Assembly (NCBI RefSeq): GCF_029962835.1 | Contig: NC_080587.1 | Span: forward strand, 53,349,528 to 53,413,527 | Reading direction: 5' to 3' | From: Magnolia sinica | Lineage: Eukaryota; Streptophyta; Magnoliopsida; Magnoliales; Magnoliaceae | Length of the DNA: 64,000 nt | In this document: in pieces, positions 45,143 to 58,075 of the stretch | How positions within the stretch are numbered: position 1 is the stretch's first letter | Layout: each line of letters starts with the position of its first letter | Made by a program: the position numbers and the translations under genes | Notes under the pieces: generated by a model | Databases searched by the model: none | Seen by the model: the letters and a program-made list of their open reading frames with translations, nothing else | What the model was told of the DNA's origin: nothing

Positions 45143-46609
45143 CTTTCAGAGTTAGCAGTTTAGTGTAGGATGAACAAATCAATATAAAGGAAAATTTGTA
45201 TTTACATTTAGGATATACAAGAGGCTGCCCATAATGACTTATATAAACCAATGTCTCGATATTAACAAATACAAGATTTACATGATTTAATACATGAGAA
45301 ATATTAAAATGCATTTAGACGTAAGTCGCAAGATCGAGCAGCTTCTCTCGGTAGGTACATCCATACATCCTCGACAGTTATACCCGGCTCCTCATCAGTC
45401 TGAACCTGAATATCGCTTAAGCCACCTGTATTACCTGTATGATTATATATTTGATGGATGAATGACCAGCTCAGTGTGATTTTCCCTCAAAATTATACAC
45501 CACCGCCTTAGATAAGAAATAACATAAAAATAACCAGACAAATAAAATATAGTAAATGAAGTCTTATTATATGCATGGATGCGTGAATGCATCATCGACT
45601 TGGGGATACTCATCCAGTCGGCAGTTGGACTCGTCACCCATGCAAAGGCTAGCCATTAGTGAAGCGCATCACGTACCGCATAATGATTGCCTATCGTACA
45701 CCATGTACATAAATCGATAGTTGGTGGTCTGGCAGTTAACGAAACGACAACCCAAAAACTCAGAGGCACGTGCTACACTATCCAGAAACATCTACCCGTC
45801 ATTATAAATATGCTATGTATGCATGATTAGCCAAGCCATTATTAGTCTGATTACAATCAGCCGGTTTAATGAAACTCAAGGTCACTAGGGGGGCTCGTCA
45901 CCCAGCGTAGGCTGATGGCTCGGTCATAGTGTCCCATGACCACTATCCCCGGCTCATGAGTTTACCGCCTTAGGGTGTGGGTAGAACCCATCAACATGTG
46001 ACCAATCAACTATCAGTGTATAGGGGACTACTATTGTATGCTGAATATGAATGAAATGTTGAAGATATTAAATACAGTGATTAAAGTGAGTCGGTATGTA
46101 TGATACAAATGCGAATAAACATCGGCGACAAAAATGTGGAAAGGTTCATTCCATAGTCAGGTAGGTGGAATCACTCCATAGATGGTAAACCTCATGAATC
46201 AAACTGCCACTAACAATAACCTTCATGTTGAAGGTCTAATCTTATCACAATCAGTTTCGTTACACCCTAAGTACGAGCTCTCTTCAATGGAGGTTCCCCT
46301 AGAGAGATTTCAAGTCATGTGTGTCTTGTAACCAATACAATAATATGAGGGTATGGCATGGAGGTTCAGACATGATTCAATAGTCAAAGTAAAACTCATG
46401 TACACATATAATTCAAGAGTCATGTAACCATAACTTATCAGTTCTAAAGCATGTACTTAAGGAAGCTAAACATGTAATTCATGTGTTTGAGTAACTAGTC
46501 AAGTAGCATAGACAATTCTAACGCATACACTCAAGCAAACTAATCAAATGTTTTAATCCATTTAAGACATGTGTTAAGTTAAAGTAACCAAGTATTCTAA
46601 TCAATTCTA

Positions 46610-46725
46610 AGACATGAGTTTAAGTAAACTAAGTATTCTAATCAATTCTAAAACATGAGTTTAAGTAAACTAACCAAGTATTCTAATCAATTCTAAAACA
46701 TGAGTTTAAGTAAACTAGCCAAGGA
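46610..46725. repeat. Short tandem repeats in the 5.1-kb solo LTR
   Basis: CTAATCAATTCTAAAACATG, then AGTTTAAGTAAACTAACCAA, recurs about three times with a period near 53. Confidence 0.75.
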
Positions 46726-46999
46726 TTAAACCACTCATAAGGTATAAGTTCGAGCAAACTACCCGAATGATTCACCATTCCTGGGTCATCATTCGTAGTT
46801 ATAGTAGTTTAGGGATGAGAAGCTCAAGTGGAGAAGTCATCACCTGAAGAGTTGTAGTCCCGCCCTTGATCCAAATTCTCGTGTGTATCTTCTGGCCCAA
46901 AGTCACACAAGTGATTTCCTACAGTCAGAGTTTGTATTAGACAAGTATTCCCAACGCTTTTGTCTATCTAAATTATTGAAATTGTGTGGGGATTTGTAA

Positions 47000-48180
47000 G
47001 GGCCCATTATCACAGATATTAGGCCAGCATTAAGGTGACCAGGCCCACCAACCATGGCACGAACAATGAGGCCTGGACTAGGCCTGAAATGGGCCAAAAC
47101 TAAGGCCCGAGCTGGGCCTGGTACATCACTCAAAGGCCCAAATTTTGGGCTGGGCTTCTTTCTGGCCCAACTGTGGACGTGGTGTGGCCCACTGAGATTT
47201 TTCTCTGGTGCAGCCCACTGAGATCTATGGTGTGACCAATGAGATTTATCTCAGGTGCGGCCCACTGAGTCTAACTTAGCGCAGCCCACTGAATTTGGAC
47301 TGGGTGTGGCCCACGTCTGTGGCTGGGCCTGATTTTTGGCCTGGACTGGGGCTGATTCAGCCCATTTCCGGGACTGATTTCGGCCCAGATCCAGGGCCGA
47401 TTTTAGCCCAGCACATGGCCTGAATTTGCGGTCGGCCCTGGCCCAAATTGCGGCCTAACTAAGGGCTGTATTCATCCTAGTTCTGGGCTAGTTTTCAGCC
47501 CAGTTCGTGTTGCTGATTCTGGCCCAAAGTTTGGGCTGGTTTCGGCCTAGTTCTGGGCTGGCTTTCAGCCCAGGCTATGGCGCAATGCATGGTCAGATTT
47601 CGGCCCAGCTCTGCGACAGCGATCAGCCCAGATCCAAGGCTGCTTTCAGCACATCACACAACCCTGCTTAGTGGTCTACCTCGGCCCAGATTTGCGGCCC
47701 AAACCCAAGGCTGTACTTGGCCCACTTTTAGGCTGGTTTCGGTCCAACTGAAGGGCTGGTTCCAGCCCATGTAATGGCCCAACTGAAGGCTGGTTCTCAG
47801 TACAGTTTACGGCCTAACTGAAGGACCATTTTCAGTCCATAGCAGGGCCCAGATAAAGGCCCTTTTTCAGCTCATCTTGAGGCTTATTTTTCAGCTTGAT
47901 GAGTGGCTCAGTTGAAGCCTATTTTCAGCTCAAATCAAGGCCCTGCTAGTGGGACGTTTTCAGCCCCATTCATGGCCTGATGAAAGCCTGATTTTGGACC
48001 TTGTTGTGGCCCACATTACAGGTGCAGGGCATGGCCCACTGAGTTTTCACTCAGTCGTGGCCCAGAACCGGCTTATCCTCAGTGAGGCCCCCTGCTGATA
48101 TGGCCAGCATCGGCCCAGCAGCTCTCATTTGCAATTAAGACTCGGCCCACTACCGTCAGTGTCGGCCCAGCCCTGCTGCC
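47000..48180. repeat. GGCCCA/TGGGCT-rich tract in the solo LTR
   Basis: Dense imperfect repeats of words such as TTTCGGCCCAG, GGGCTGGTTTC and GTGCGGCCCACTGAG over 1.2 kb. Open frames here are repeat artefacts. Confidence 0.8.
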
Positions 48181-50098
48181 GTCCTAGCAGGTCGTTCCAC
48201 TGAGCTCTCAACTCGGTTCTGATTCACGGAGTTGGGAGAGAGAATACGCACGCAAGCTTACCTCGCAAATGGCGATGGCCGCGCGCACCCAACGGATCGA
48301 TTAGGTCTGGCTTGCACCGGGCTGGAAGAATCTGCAAGAAGGCCCACGGCTCCCTCCTTTTCGCTCTCACCTTCTCTCCCTCTCACTCTCAGGTGGTGCT
48401 ACAGGTCCGTGCTGACCCAACTCGGTCCGAGCTGTGCGGGCTGAGTTGGTGCAGTGTGGCACCGAGTCCACACAGCGCTCTCCTCTCGCTCTTTCTCTAT
48501 TTTCTCTCCTTCTCTCTCTCTTTAGCTCTGGTGTGAAACCCAAGAGCAACAGTATCTCTTTTTATAGGCATGAGAAAACCCATCTGACGGCTGGAAAAGA
48601 AACTCTTCTTGCAACGGCCATTATCGAAGATCCGTTATGCATGGTGTCCATCCGACCCTGGGGATGGATTTATACTACCCAGGCCCACCATAAAAGCACA
48701 TTTTCACTTGCGGTGGGACCCATCTCGGCATGGTGGGTCAGGCGTGTAGACGGGGAAGATGACCTGGGCATCACTGGCCGATTTTTGTATAGGGTATTTT
48801 CGTACGATCTGGTCCGTCTGAATGGACTAGATGAGACCACTGATCACTACGGGGTCCACTTTTTATGCCTTTAATCCGCGTTTCAGAATCCCTCGCGAGG
48901 TAACCTCAATCTCGTCATAATCTCGTGAGATGAGATGTCTCGTCCAACAGAGACGTTGGCGCCCTAAAGGGAGGGACAGGGATCGGTTCACGTGGCCCAG
49001 GGAGGGCCCATATCGTGCTAGCTACCCTTTCCTAAAACAACATGTCTCCTTTGCTTTTCATGGTGTAGGAGGTTGCCTGCCGATTTTTGGTAATAGGAGG
49101 CGCGGTTTCTAACGGCAGATGTATGGCTAGGATATCACGATTAGGCCGATCGTGGGTTACTCAGGTTGGCCCACCATCCAGATCCTAGCCATACGCGAGT
49201 CTTTTGATCGGTTTCATCCCAGAATCATCGTTTCTATGCATGGGTCCGAACAGACCATTAGGTTTTGGTCTTCCGGGCCCCACGAGTCTGATGAACGGCT
49301 TGGATTGGCCAAATAGTGGCCAGGGTGAGCCACCATGAGGCCAGGACGTCCGTCCGTTTGAAACACCTTGGCGGGAGAAAATCTCTGTTGTCTTGCATTT
49401 AGCCGGGTCAAGGCGAGTTTGACCAGTTGGGCGGTCCGGTGCACTTCGTGCATGGTGGCTAAGGTGCACACGCACCCCTGTGTGGGATTCATTGTGATGT
49501 TTCTGAGAAATCCACTCTGTCCATTCCACTTGGAAGGCCCAATCAGAGCCCCTGACCAAAAATGAGGTGAATGTAATGCTCAAGGGGGCCGCATTGTGCT
49601 TCCTAGACTCTATTTAGTAGGTTCCTGTTGATCCCGTTGCTGGATTGATTTAAAGATCCAATCCAATGGTTAAAATAGCCTTGGGACCTGTTAACTGAGT
49701 CTTAACGGTATATTAAATTACCATAAGGTAAAGATTGTCACCTAACGATTTATTTTATAATCCAATGGTTGGATTAGGGAGATCGGGTATTTGAACTATT
49801 GATGGGGTGTTGTGGGTCTAATGAACAGTGGATCCTGTGATTTAGACTTTTAAATTCCAAGGTTGTCGATTAGGCTTGTCTTTGTATGAAACTGAAATCC
49901 TAAAAATAAGTTTCTCCAACGATATGCTGGTCCATCTTGAATAGCAATGAATGGATGGTTTGACGTGGGGATTACTTTCATCAGTTGATCTTAAACTAAG
50001 ATGTACATGAATGTTTATTTAAGCTAGGTTTACATTTATACTGAATTTGGTTACACAGTAACACCCGAGTAATGCAAAGTACGGGGTGTTGCATTTGA

Positions 50099-50959
50099 GT
50101 GGCCGTTTACAGTAGAAAAAATTCATTAATATTTTTTGTCTATTACCCAAGTCTAGCAAAAATTCATTAATAGTTTTATCTATTACCCAAGTCTTACGCT
50201 TTCGTTATATTTCTTAAAAGATGCTTAGACACACCTGCTCCTGTTGTAATATATGGCCAAGTATTTGTGGCTTATATGTGCCAATGTATCATTGTCTATC
50301 CTTTGAGCACCACAAATGTGCTAGGTTCAGTGTTCAATAATGCTCCTCAGATACTGCATTTGTCACATCTGCTAAACTATATTTGTGGCACATGTATTGT
50401 CAATTGTTTCACATGTGCCATGCATGCGAGTTGGTGTGCCTATACTTTATCTTACATATAAGTATAGGTGTATTATGGGAATACGCTTAAAGTATTGAAC
50501 TCATTGAACACTTGCATTTGATGATCAATTTAAGTCTCTAAATTTGGAGATCCATTGTGCCTGGACTATAGACTTGTGTATATATACTAACTTCTCATTT
50601 GACATTTCTACTCTGCTCTAATAAAAGCTATTCCAACAAGCCTTTTTTTTTTTTTTGTTCTAAAGCTTATTTTAAATGAGTTCATTTATTAAAATCATGT
50701 TTTCAAAACTTAAAAAATAACTCTTATTTAAAATAAGCACGTTTGGTCAAATATTCAAATAAGAGTTTTTTTTTTTTTTTTTTTAAGGGATAATTGTTAT
50801 CATTTTTAAATATTACAATAACTCCATTATAAGTGCAACTAAGATGGTTGTTTTGGTGGATCTCGTCATAGATTGACCATGCCCCAAATGGGAAATGAAT
50901 AGATGGATACAATCTTCATGTTTTAAGACATTTGGACTGTCCAATATATCAAACATTGG
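50099..50959. other. Intergenic, no gene seen
   Basis: A/T-rich sequence with poly-T runs at 50643 and 50766. Confidence 0.6.
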
Positions 50960-52275
50960 ATGTGAATCGTCTATCATATGGAACCCACCTTTGGTGTGGA
51001 TTGTCCATCATGTGAGCCAAACCTTTAAAGTAGGCCATCCATCATGCAAGGCCCATCTTCGATGTGGACCATTTATCATTAGGGGTTGACCTTTTATGTG
51101 AGCCATCCATTATGTGGGCCCACCTTGATGTAGGTCATTCATAATGTGGGGACCACCATCAATGCTAATTATCCTTTATGTTGGGCCCCTTAATGTCCAC
51201 TACCCATCACATGGAATCCATATTTAGTGTATCCGTCGTGTGGGCCCTCCCCTTTGAAGTGGGTTGTCCATCATGTGGGGCCACTTTTGATGTCCACTAT
51301 CCATATGTGGGTGCACCTCTATGTAAATCATATATCCATCATGTTAGACCTTAGATGTGGACTATCCATTAGGTGGAGCCCACTGAATGTGGACTATCCA
51401 TCATGAGTAGCGACACTTTGATGTGGGTCATCCATCATGTGAGGCCCACTCCATCCATTATGGGGGCCACCTTGATGTGGGCCATTCATTATACGAGGCC
51501 CCACCTTCAATATGAGTCAATCATCATGTGGGCCCACCTTTAATGTCAACCATCCATCACATGGGCCCACCTTTGATGTCCATCATCCATCACATGGGTC
51601 CCACCTTTGAAGCAGATTGTCCATCAAGTGGGGCCCACTTAACATGGATGGTCCATCATATTGGCCCACACTTTGATGTGCGTCATCCATCAAGTGGGGC
51701 CCACCTTTGATGTGAACCCTTTATTATGTGGGTCCACCTTGATGTGGACTATTCATCATGTGGAGGGCAACTTTAATATAAGTCTTTCATCATGCGGTCC
51801 CACCTTTGGTGTCCACCATCCAGCACATGGATCCCACCTTTGCTATGGACCATCCATCATATAGGGCCCACTTGATGTGGATAGTCCATCATGCGGGGCC
51901 ACATTTTGATGTGGGCCATCCATCACGAGGGATCCACCTTTGATGTTCACATCCATCATGTGGGTCCAACCTTGGCTGTGGACCATCCATTATGTAGGGC
52001 CAAACCTTCAATATGGTTGTTCATCATGTGAGCCTACCATTGACGTGAACCTTCCATCACGTGGTCCCACCTTCATTGTCCACCATCCATTATATGGGTC
52101 CCACCTTTGATGTGGACCATCCATCATGTGGGGCCACACTCTGATGTGGGGCATCCATCATGTGGGGCCCACCTTTGTTGTAAGGATGCATTATGTGGGC
52201 TTACCTTGATGTGGACTATTCATCATGTGGAGCCACACCTTCAATATGGGTCATTCTTCATGTGGGCTCACCTTA
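50960..52275. repeat. Degenerate minisatellite, about 36-bp unit
   Basis: About 35 imperfect copies of a unit close to CATCCATCATGTGGGGCCC plus ACCTTTGATGTGGAC. Unit length varies a little and copies are diverged. Confidence 0.9.
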
Positions 52276-52896
52276 AAGAGATTGTGAAGAGATGAAAAGA
52301 TGGCAAGATGGGAATTACTTTAAAAAGTTTAATGATGAATTTGTCCAAAAATTAGAAAACAATGCCTACTGCTCAACTGAGTAAGCTCTTAAAGAAAAAG
52401 TGACCTACGCATTTATTTTTTAAGAATTGTTTTACTAGTTTCTTAAAAAAAGATAAATGATATACTTAGAGCTTTACTGAATAGTTTAACTTATTTTTTT
52501 AGAATAAATAAGCTATTACTAGTAGAGAGGCCAACCGACCCCTTAATTTTACTAACTTTTAAAACTAAGAACATATAAAGAGTTTAAGTTCCGTATGCAA
52601 TGTGCTTTCGCCAACTTCATGGAACTAACTGCAGTGATTTGTATGTGGGTGTTACTATATTATTATTATTATTATTAAACACAAACACTCACGCTCACCC
52701 CTACACACTCACATACTCACTGCATTTGGACCATAAGGGATGCATGAACCCGTGACTATTGGGGCACAAAAAATACATAAGTCGATAAGAGTTTGGTTTG
52801 TTGCGCATCAAAGATCCAACATAAGCAGCCATTCCCATTACGCGGCCCTCTCTCTATCATCCCTCTTTAAAAATTCTGCCGCGATAAATAGTGCCT
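52276..52896. other. Intergenic, no gene seen
   Basis: A/T-rich, with (ATT)n at 52659-52676 and an ACACTCACGCTCACCCC stretch that may be a SINE tail remnant. Confidence 0.5.
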
Positions 52897-53362
52897 GGAT
52901 TAATAGTTGCACAATGAATAGTGTTGCGCAGGATGAATAGTTGCGTGATGAATAGTGTTGCATGGGATGAATAGTTTCGCGATAAAGAGTGTTGCGTGGG
53001 ATGAATAGTTGTGTGATGAATAGTGTTGCGTGGGATGAATAGTTGCGTAGGATGAATAGTTGTGCAGGATGAATAGTTGTGTGATGAATAGTGTTGCACG
53101 GGATGAATAGTTGCGCAGTGAATAGTGTTGAGCGGGATGAATAGTGTTACGCAGAATGGAGCCCGTGGCACGAAAATCGATGCCTCGTACGTGTTAAAGC
53201 TTAGAAATACCCCCTCCCCCTCTCATTTCCATCATTAGAAATTTCGGAGAGAGGAATTGCATGAATAGTGTTGCGCATGGATAGTGTTGTGCGATTAATA
53301 GTGTTGCGCATGGATAGTGTTGTGCGATGAATAGTTTTACACAAGATAAATAGTATTGTGTA
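52897..53362. repeat. Minisatellite of GATGAATAGT(G)TTGCG units
   Basis: Two blocks (52897-53160 and 53257-53362) of imperfect 16-20-bp units, mostly GGATGAATAGTTGCG and GATGAATAGTGTTGCG in alternation. About 95 bp of unrelated sequence separates them. Confidence 0.9.
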
Positions 53363-53388
53363 GATTTGATGGGTTTGTTGTGTGGTCG

Positions 53389-56300
53389 TGTCACACCCTA
53401 GACTCGGTAACAGGACTCACAAGGAACCCGATGGCTGGTTCTGGCCGCAACAGCCTCCACAGTATTCCATTCTCAGCTCCTGAGGCAGGTTCCGATCCTA
53501 GGTCCTACAATGAGGATTTCCATAATAGTATAATAATTTTTCAATATGAGCATACCTAAGATCACAGCAAGTATATTTGAGAATAACAAATGGCACATAT
53601 CACAAACTCCACTAAGAATTTGAACTTTTACAATCATCCATAAGGTCCAAAAGGACATACATGAGATAAAAAGGAAAAGAGAGAAAGGTTGGCAACACTG
53701 GAGTCCTCAAATGCTCAGCTCTACTCCATGCTCTACTGCTATGACGCCTGCCTAGAATCTCCTGCACACATCAATCGTGCATAAGCTTATAGAAGCTTAG
53801 AGGGTGGTATAGGTGTGTGATAATGGTGCACAGAAGAGTAGTAGGAGATACAAGGAGAGAAGCATGATCAATGAGAATATCACTAGCTTTACCCAGGCTT
53901 ACCATGAATATGATGCAATGAGTACTGGACGCCATACCAAGGCAATGCATGAAGGGGCTTGTACAGCCAATGCTAATGTGATGCAAGTAATGCCAGTGCT
54001 CATATCCAAACCACAAGTCAAATACATTTTCAATCATAAGGAAATCACCAGGGTTTATTACACTGCTGAATGACTATCGCTCTACAAACCCCGCACAGTC
54101 AAACGAGCGTAAGAGACCTCACTACCGGCATGTGGACAGCCAATCACTAGCAAGGCCTGACGGTAGTGGACCCATTTACGAGCTGGTCAGACTCAGCCTA
54201 GCAATGCCTCCTCACTCTAGGCAGGTAAGGCCACACCCCTATCCAACTGACTACACGACAGTGGGAGTCACGGCCTCACAGTATAAGGCCCTCGTGGGCT
54301 AATGTATTTCACCCGGTCACGGAGTTAGAGCAGATCCTTGGTACCATGGAAGTTTCAGAAATTTCACTCATGGGCATCCTATGCACCCGGTATGCTCAAC
54401 TAATATTTTCGGTGTTCATACATACGACCATCCACGAATATCCCTGTGGAGGCAAGGCCCTGATGAAGCAAGGGCGGATATCCACATGCTATGCAAATGC
54501 TGGATGCATGAATCACACAATCACCCATGCATTAATGCAAGCATCCATCGTGCTCCAGAGGGAAAAACTCCACCCTCGGGGAGATACCAACATGTCCTAT
54601 ACAATGGCACAACCATGGCCAATCATACCTCAACCAAGCATACATATGATGCGTATGAGAGTGGGCCATAAAGATGATTAGGGGTGCCAATGAGGTGAAG
54701 ATGAACTCTCTACCTAACTATGAAGAGTTTAGGTACTTAACCAATTCCTCATAAGGAATACAACCTCTAGTGGGGGCCCATTTACCTAAGGTAGCCCATG
54801 AGACTAAGGAGAACAATGGTATGGGCCTAAATAGATGAAATGGGCCTAACAAGGGTCTATGGTGGGCCTTTAACCACTCATAGAAGCCCATTGACCTACC
54901 TTAGGGCCACTAATGTGGACATCCAACCACAATTGATCACAGATCAAGGCCCAAGGCCCACGCAACATTAGAAATAAGAAATGGGTAGCCATAATCATAC
55001 CACATACACTCATGTTGGGCTTCAGAAAGGCGGCCCAAGGCCTACCCAAAATATGGGTCCAAGGAAAATACACATAACCCAACCTATATATACCACTATG
55101 GGCCCATAGGGGAAAGGTTAGGGCCCAACATAAAGGCCACTAATCCCTTATATTGTGGTGGCCTAGTGGCAGCCCATTGCTCAAACCACATAGGCAAATG
55201 TCATGCTCTTAGTCAAGTAATATTGGGCCTACAACCTAGCCCAAGTATAAAGTTGATTTGGTGGGTAACCAAGGGCCCATCTACATGTGTAATCCGGCCT
55301 ACTAGCCTAACACAATAGTATGGTAAAAATGACCTAAGAGTTCAATGGGCCTATCCAGAAAGTTTCAGCCCAATTGGGCCTAAAAAGTTCAACAACTAGC
55401 TACATTCATGGACCCAATTGAATCCAATTGTGGTGGGCCTCAAAAGTGCATTTATTAAGCCCAACATTTAAGGGACTAAAAGTATAAATTATTCCCTCTA
55501 AGATCCTCACAATGTGGTGGGATATACAACACATCTAGGTGGGCCCACAAGGCAAGCTGGACGCCCCAGCCTGGGAGTCCTTACCTAGTGGGCCACTCCC
55601 AACCACACCACGGCCAGTTCAAATGTCCGTTGGCTTTGAAATTTTGTATGGTGACACTTCCATGTGTGAGCCACATCACCATAAAATTTCAAGATTTTTG
55701 AATTTTCCTAAGTATTTTAATTAGTTTAAACAAAATAGTCTGTCTAGAAAAATTGGACAGACCTGGACGTCCCAACATGGTGGGCCAGTCTGGCCCTCGT
55801 CACGGTGTGCAAAGGGGTCCATTGGATCTGAAATTTGGTAGATGGGTCCTACCATGAGTGGACCAAACCTCCATAAAATTTCAGAATTTTTATACATCTA
55901 TAAATATTTTAATTAATTTAAATAAAAAATCTGTCCAGTGTGAAGTATTGTCGGAATGTGACTGGCCTGAATTTGGGCCATCCAATGGGTGGGATTTTGG
56001 GCCTCCAAAATTCCTGAAATTTGGACCCAAGGTCCCTCATCAGATATAAAATAAGATGAAGTCTAGAAAAGTGGCCCACCATCATCAAAATAATTTATAA
56101 ATTTTAGTTTACAACAGTCTACATTGCTGGACTGCACAGCAGAAAATCAAGCTGACCACCCCTCTTGGCCCACCCTTTTTGGATAACCAAATGGAGTTAG
56201 ATGGGGCTGAAATTTGGCATGCTTATAACTGGGGTCCACACCTTCAAGAAACATATATTACATGGGATTAAACACCACTCCAAATGTTCAAAAATCTGGC

Positions 56301-57760
56301 CTCAAGATGACCCAAAAATCTGTCCAGACAGTTTTGGACAACAACATATAACTGAAAACAATAAATATAAACACTATTTAAAAGGGAATTTAATCTAAGA
56401 AAATCATGGTATGAACCACCCCACTAGGCTCTAAAAACATCCAAACCATTCTCATTACAAAATACCCCTTACATGTGCCCCATATATGTGGATTAGGGGG
56501 CTCTAACGTCCAAGGGTGGACTGTCATAGACGTCTACCCTCCATGGATGGTTTAGATATTTATGGTCCACAAGGTGGGCTACACACTCATGATAAGAAGT
56601 TTATCAACAAAGGAAAAATAAGGCTTCTGCCACAAGGGAAGGGTCTCCGCCACATTGAGGCCCTTCCCCTCATCACTTATGCACACACATTCCACTATCA
56701 CAAGATATACAAGATCTACATGATCATAGGATTTCTACTTGAGATCTATGATGGAGATGCAATCTCCACCAAGGATCAAGGGTCTAGATGACCCAAATAT
56801 CCCGGATCAAAGAGAAAAAAAGCTATGTAGGGGTCCATGAAGAATGGCCCCTTGCATGGAACATGCATGCAAGTAAGATGGGCTATGAGCCCCATCCATA
56901 AAATCTTGGGGGCCACTACCATCATTTGATGGGCCCCACAAGCTTCAACATGAAAGAAAAAGGGAAGAACAAGTAAAAAAATGGAAGAAATTTGAATTTG
57001 CAACTAAATGCATACTCACCTACAAAGTCTTCAAGCAAACACCTCCAAGATGGTCTTCAAGCTCCAAGGAAAGAGGTTTAATGGTCAAGATGCTAGACTA
57101 AGGGCTAGATTATGGGGTAGAAGGGAGGATGAAGGGCTGAAAAATGGGTGAAAAATTGCTGGAGAAGAAGAGAAGAGAGAGGGAGAGAGAGGGGGGAGAG
57201 AGAAAATGAGAGGTAAAAAGAGAGAAAGGGGATTTCAAGGCAAGCAAACATCTCTCTCTTACCTTAGATAGAGAAGAGCAATCATAGCAATATGGAGTTA
57301 GAAACAATGTTGTAGGGTTAGTAGGCTTTTTAGGTTAGTGGGTGATGTTTTGAGGATGGGTGGTGTAGGGATAGGGCCTAAGTAGTGTGTGTGTGTGTAG
57401 TGTGTGTTAGAGATATTGCCAAGAGATGAGACCTACCTAGAAATTCATGCCCACCACCCCTAGGTGGGCCACATGATCATGATTAAGGGCTAAGAAAATG
57501 AAATGCACACAACTTATTATCTACACGCCGAATGGACGCACAAGACATGGCGTCGAAACCGCAACGACAAAGCAGTCGCAATGGCATAGGTCTCAACTCG
57601 ATCCGAGTCAGGTCTTCATGACTAGACTTACGGATGACCACAAACACTATCCAAGGGTCATGGGTTGTTGGGACTCGACCGATACGACCACGGGACCAAG
57701 GTGGACGGAATGCATACTTAAACACACATGCATACATGCGAACTCGGGTCGGGTCTCACA
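53389..57760 (-). repeat. Left (3') LTR of the chromovirus-type element (4,372 bp)
   Basis: In element direction it starts TGTGAGACCCG at 57760, directly after a polypurine tract, and ends GGGTGTGACA at 53389. It contains GGCCCA-rich sequence (54770-55480) and a CT-rich (minus-strand) stretch at 57160-57260 with a TATA-poor surround. It matches the right LTR only loosely. Confidence 0.72.
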
Positions 57761-57775
57761 ATCCTCCCTACCAAC
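57761..57775 (-). other. Polypurine tract of the chromovirus
   Basis: The minus strand reads TTGGTAGGGAGGAT just before TGTGAGACCC. It follows GAGGATGAAATTTTTTTTG, the usual sequence after the pol stop in this clade. Confidence 0.65.
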
Positions 57776-57879
57776 AAAAAAAATTTCATCCTCGAAATTA
57801 ATCAATCCAAGACAAGAAGAAAATAAAACACCACCACCATATAGCAATCATCATATAAGGAAGGTAATACAAATAATCA

Positions 57880-58075
57880 ATTATCAAACAAATAAGGATA
57901 ACGCTCTCTAATCTCGGCCTCACGTTCCCAAGATGCCTCGGCCTCCGAATGATGACCCCATTGCACCTTTACTAAGGGAATGACCTTAGTCCTGAGGACC
58001 TACTCCTTCCGATCAAGAATACGAATCGGTTGCTCAATGTAGGAAGCATCCTCACGGACCTCAAGTGGCTACCAA
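57880..58075 (-). pseudogene. Chromodomain at the integrase C-terminus
   Basis: The minus strand encodes EQPIRILDRKE, VIPLVKVQWGHHSEAEASWE and AEIRERYPYLF: a chromodomain with its aromatic W and the closing WE motif. About 60 residues normally found between GPFEI and this point are missing, so there is an internal deletion near 58075. Confidence 0.82.

Larger units (their letters stand above)
44987..50093 (-). mobile_element. Solo LTR of a chromovirus-type Gypsy element (5,107 bp)
   Basis: Flanked by a perfect 5-bp duplication TTTGA (44982-44986 and 50094-50098). On the + strand it begins TGTAACGCCCCG and ends ACGGGGTGTTGCA. The minus direction (TGCAACACCCCGTAC to GGGGCGTTACA) fits the usual ends of Tekay/Del-like LTRs. 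No gag-pol lies inside. It contains (TA)n at 45091-45140 and a GGCCCA-rich tract at 47000-48180. Confidence 0.85.

Noticed and set aside
48434-48874. 146-residue open frame
   Set aside because: Lies inside the 5.1-kb solo LTR across a CT-rich tract and repeat words. No protein family is recognisable.
50960-52275. CRISPR-like array of short repeats
   Set aside because: Units are contiguous and diverged, with no unique spacers, and the window is plant nuclear DNA.
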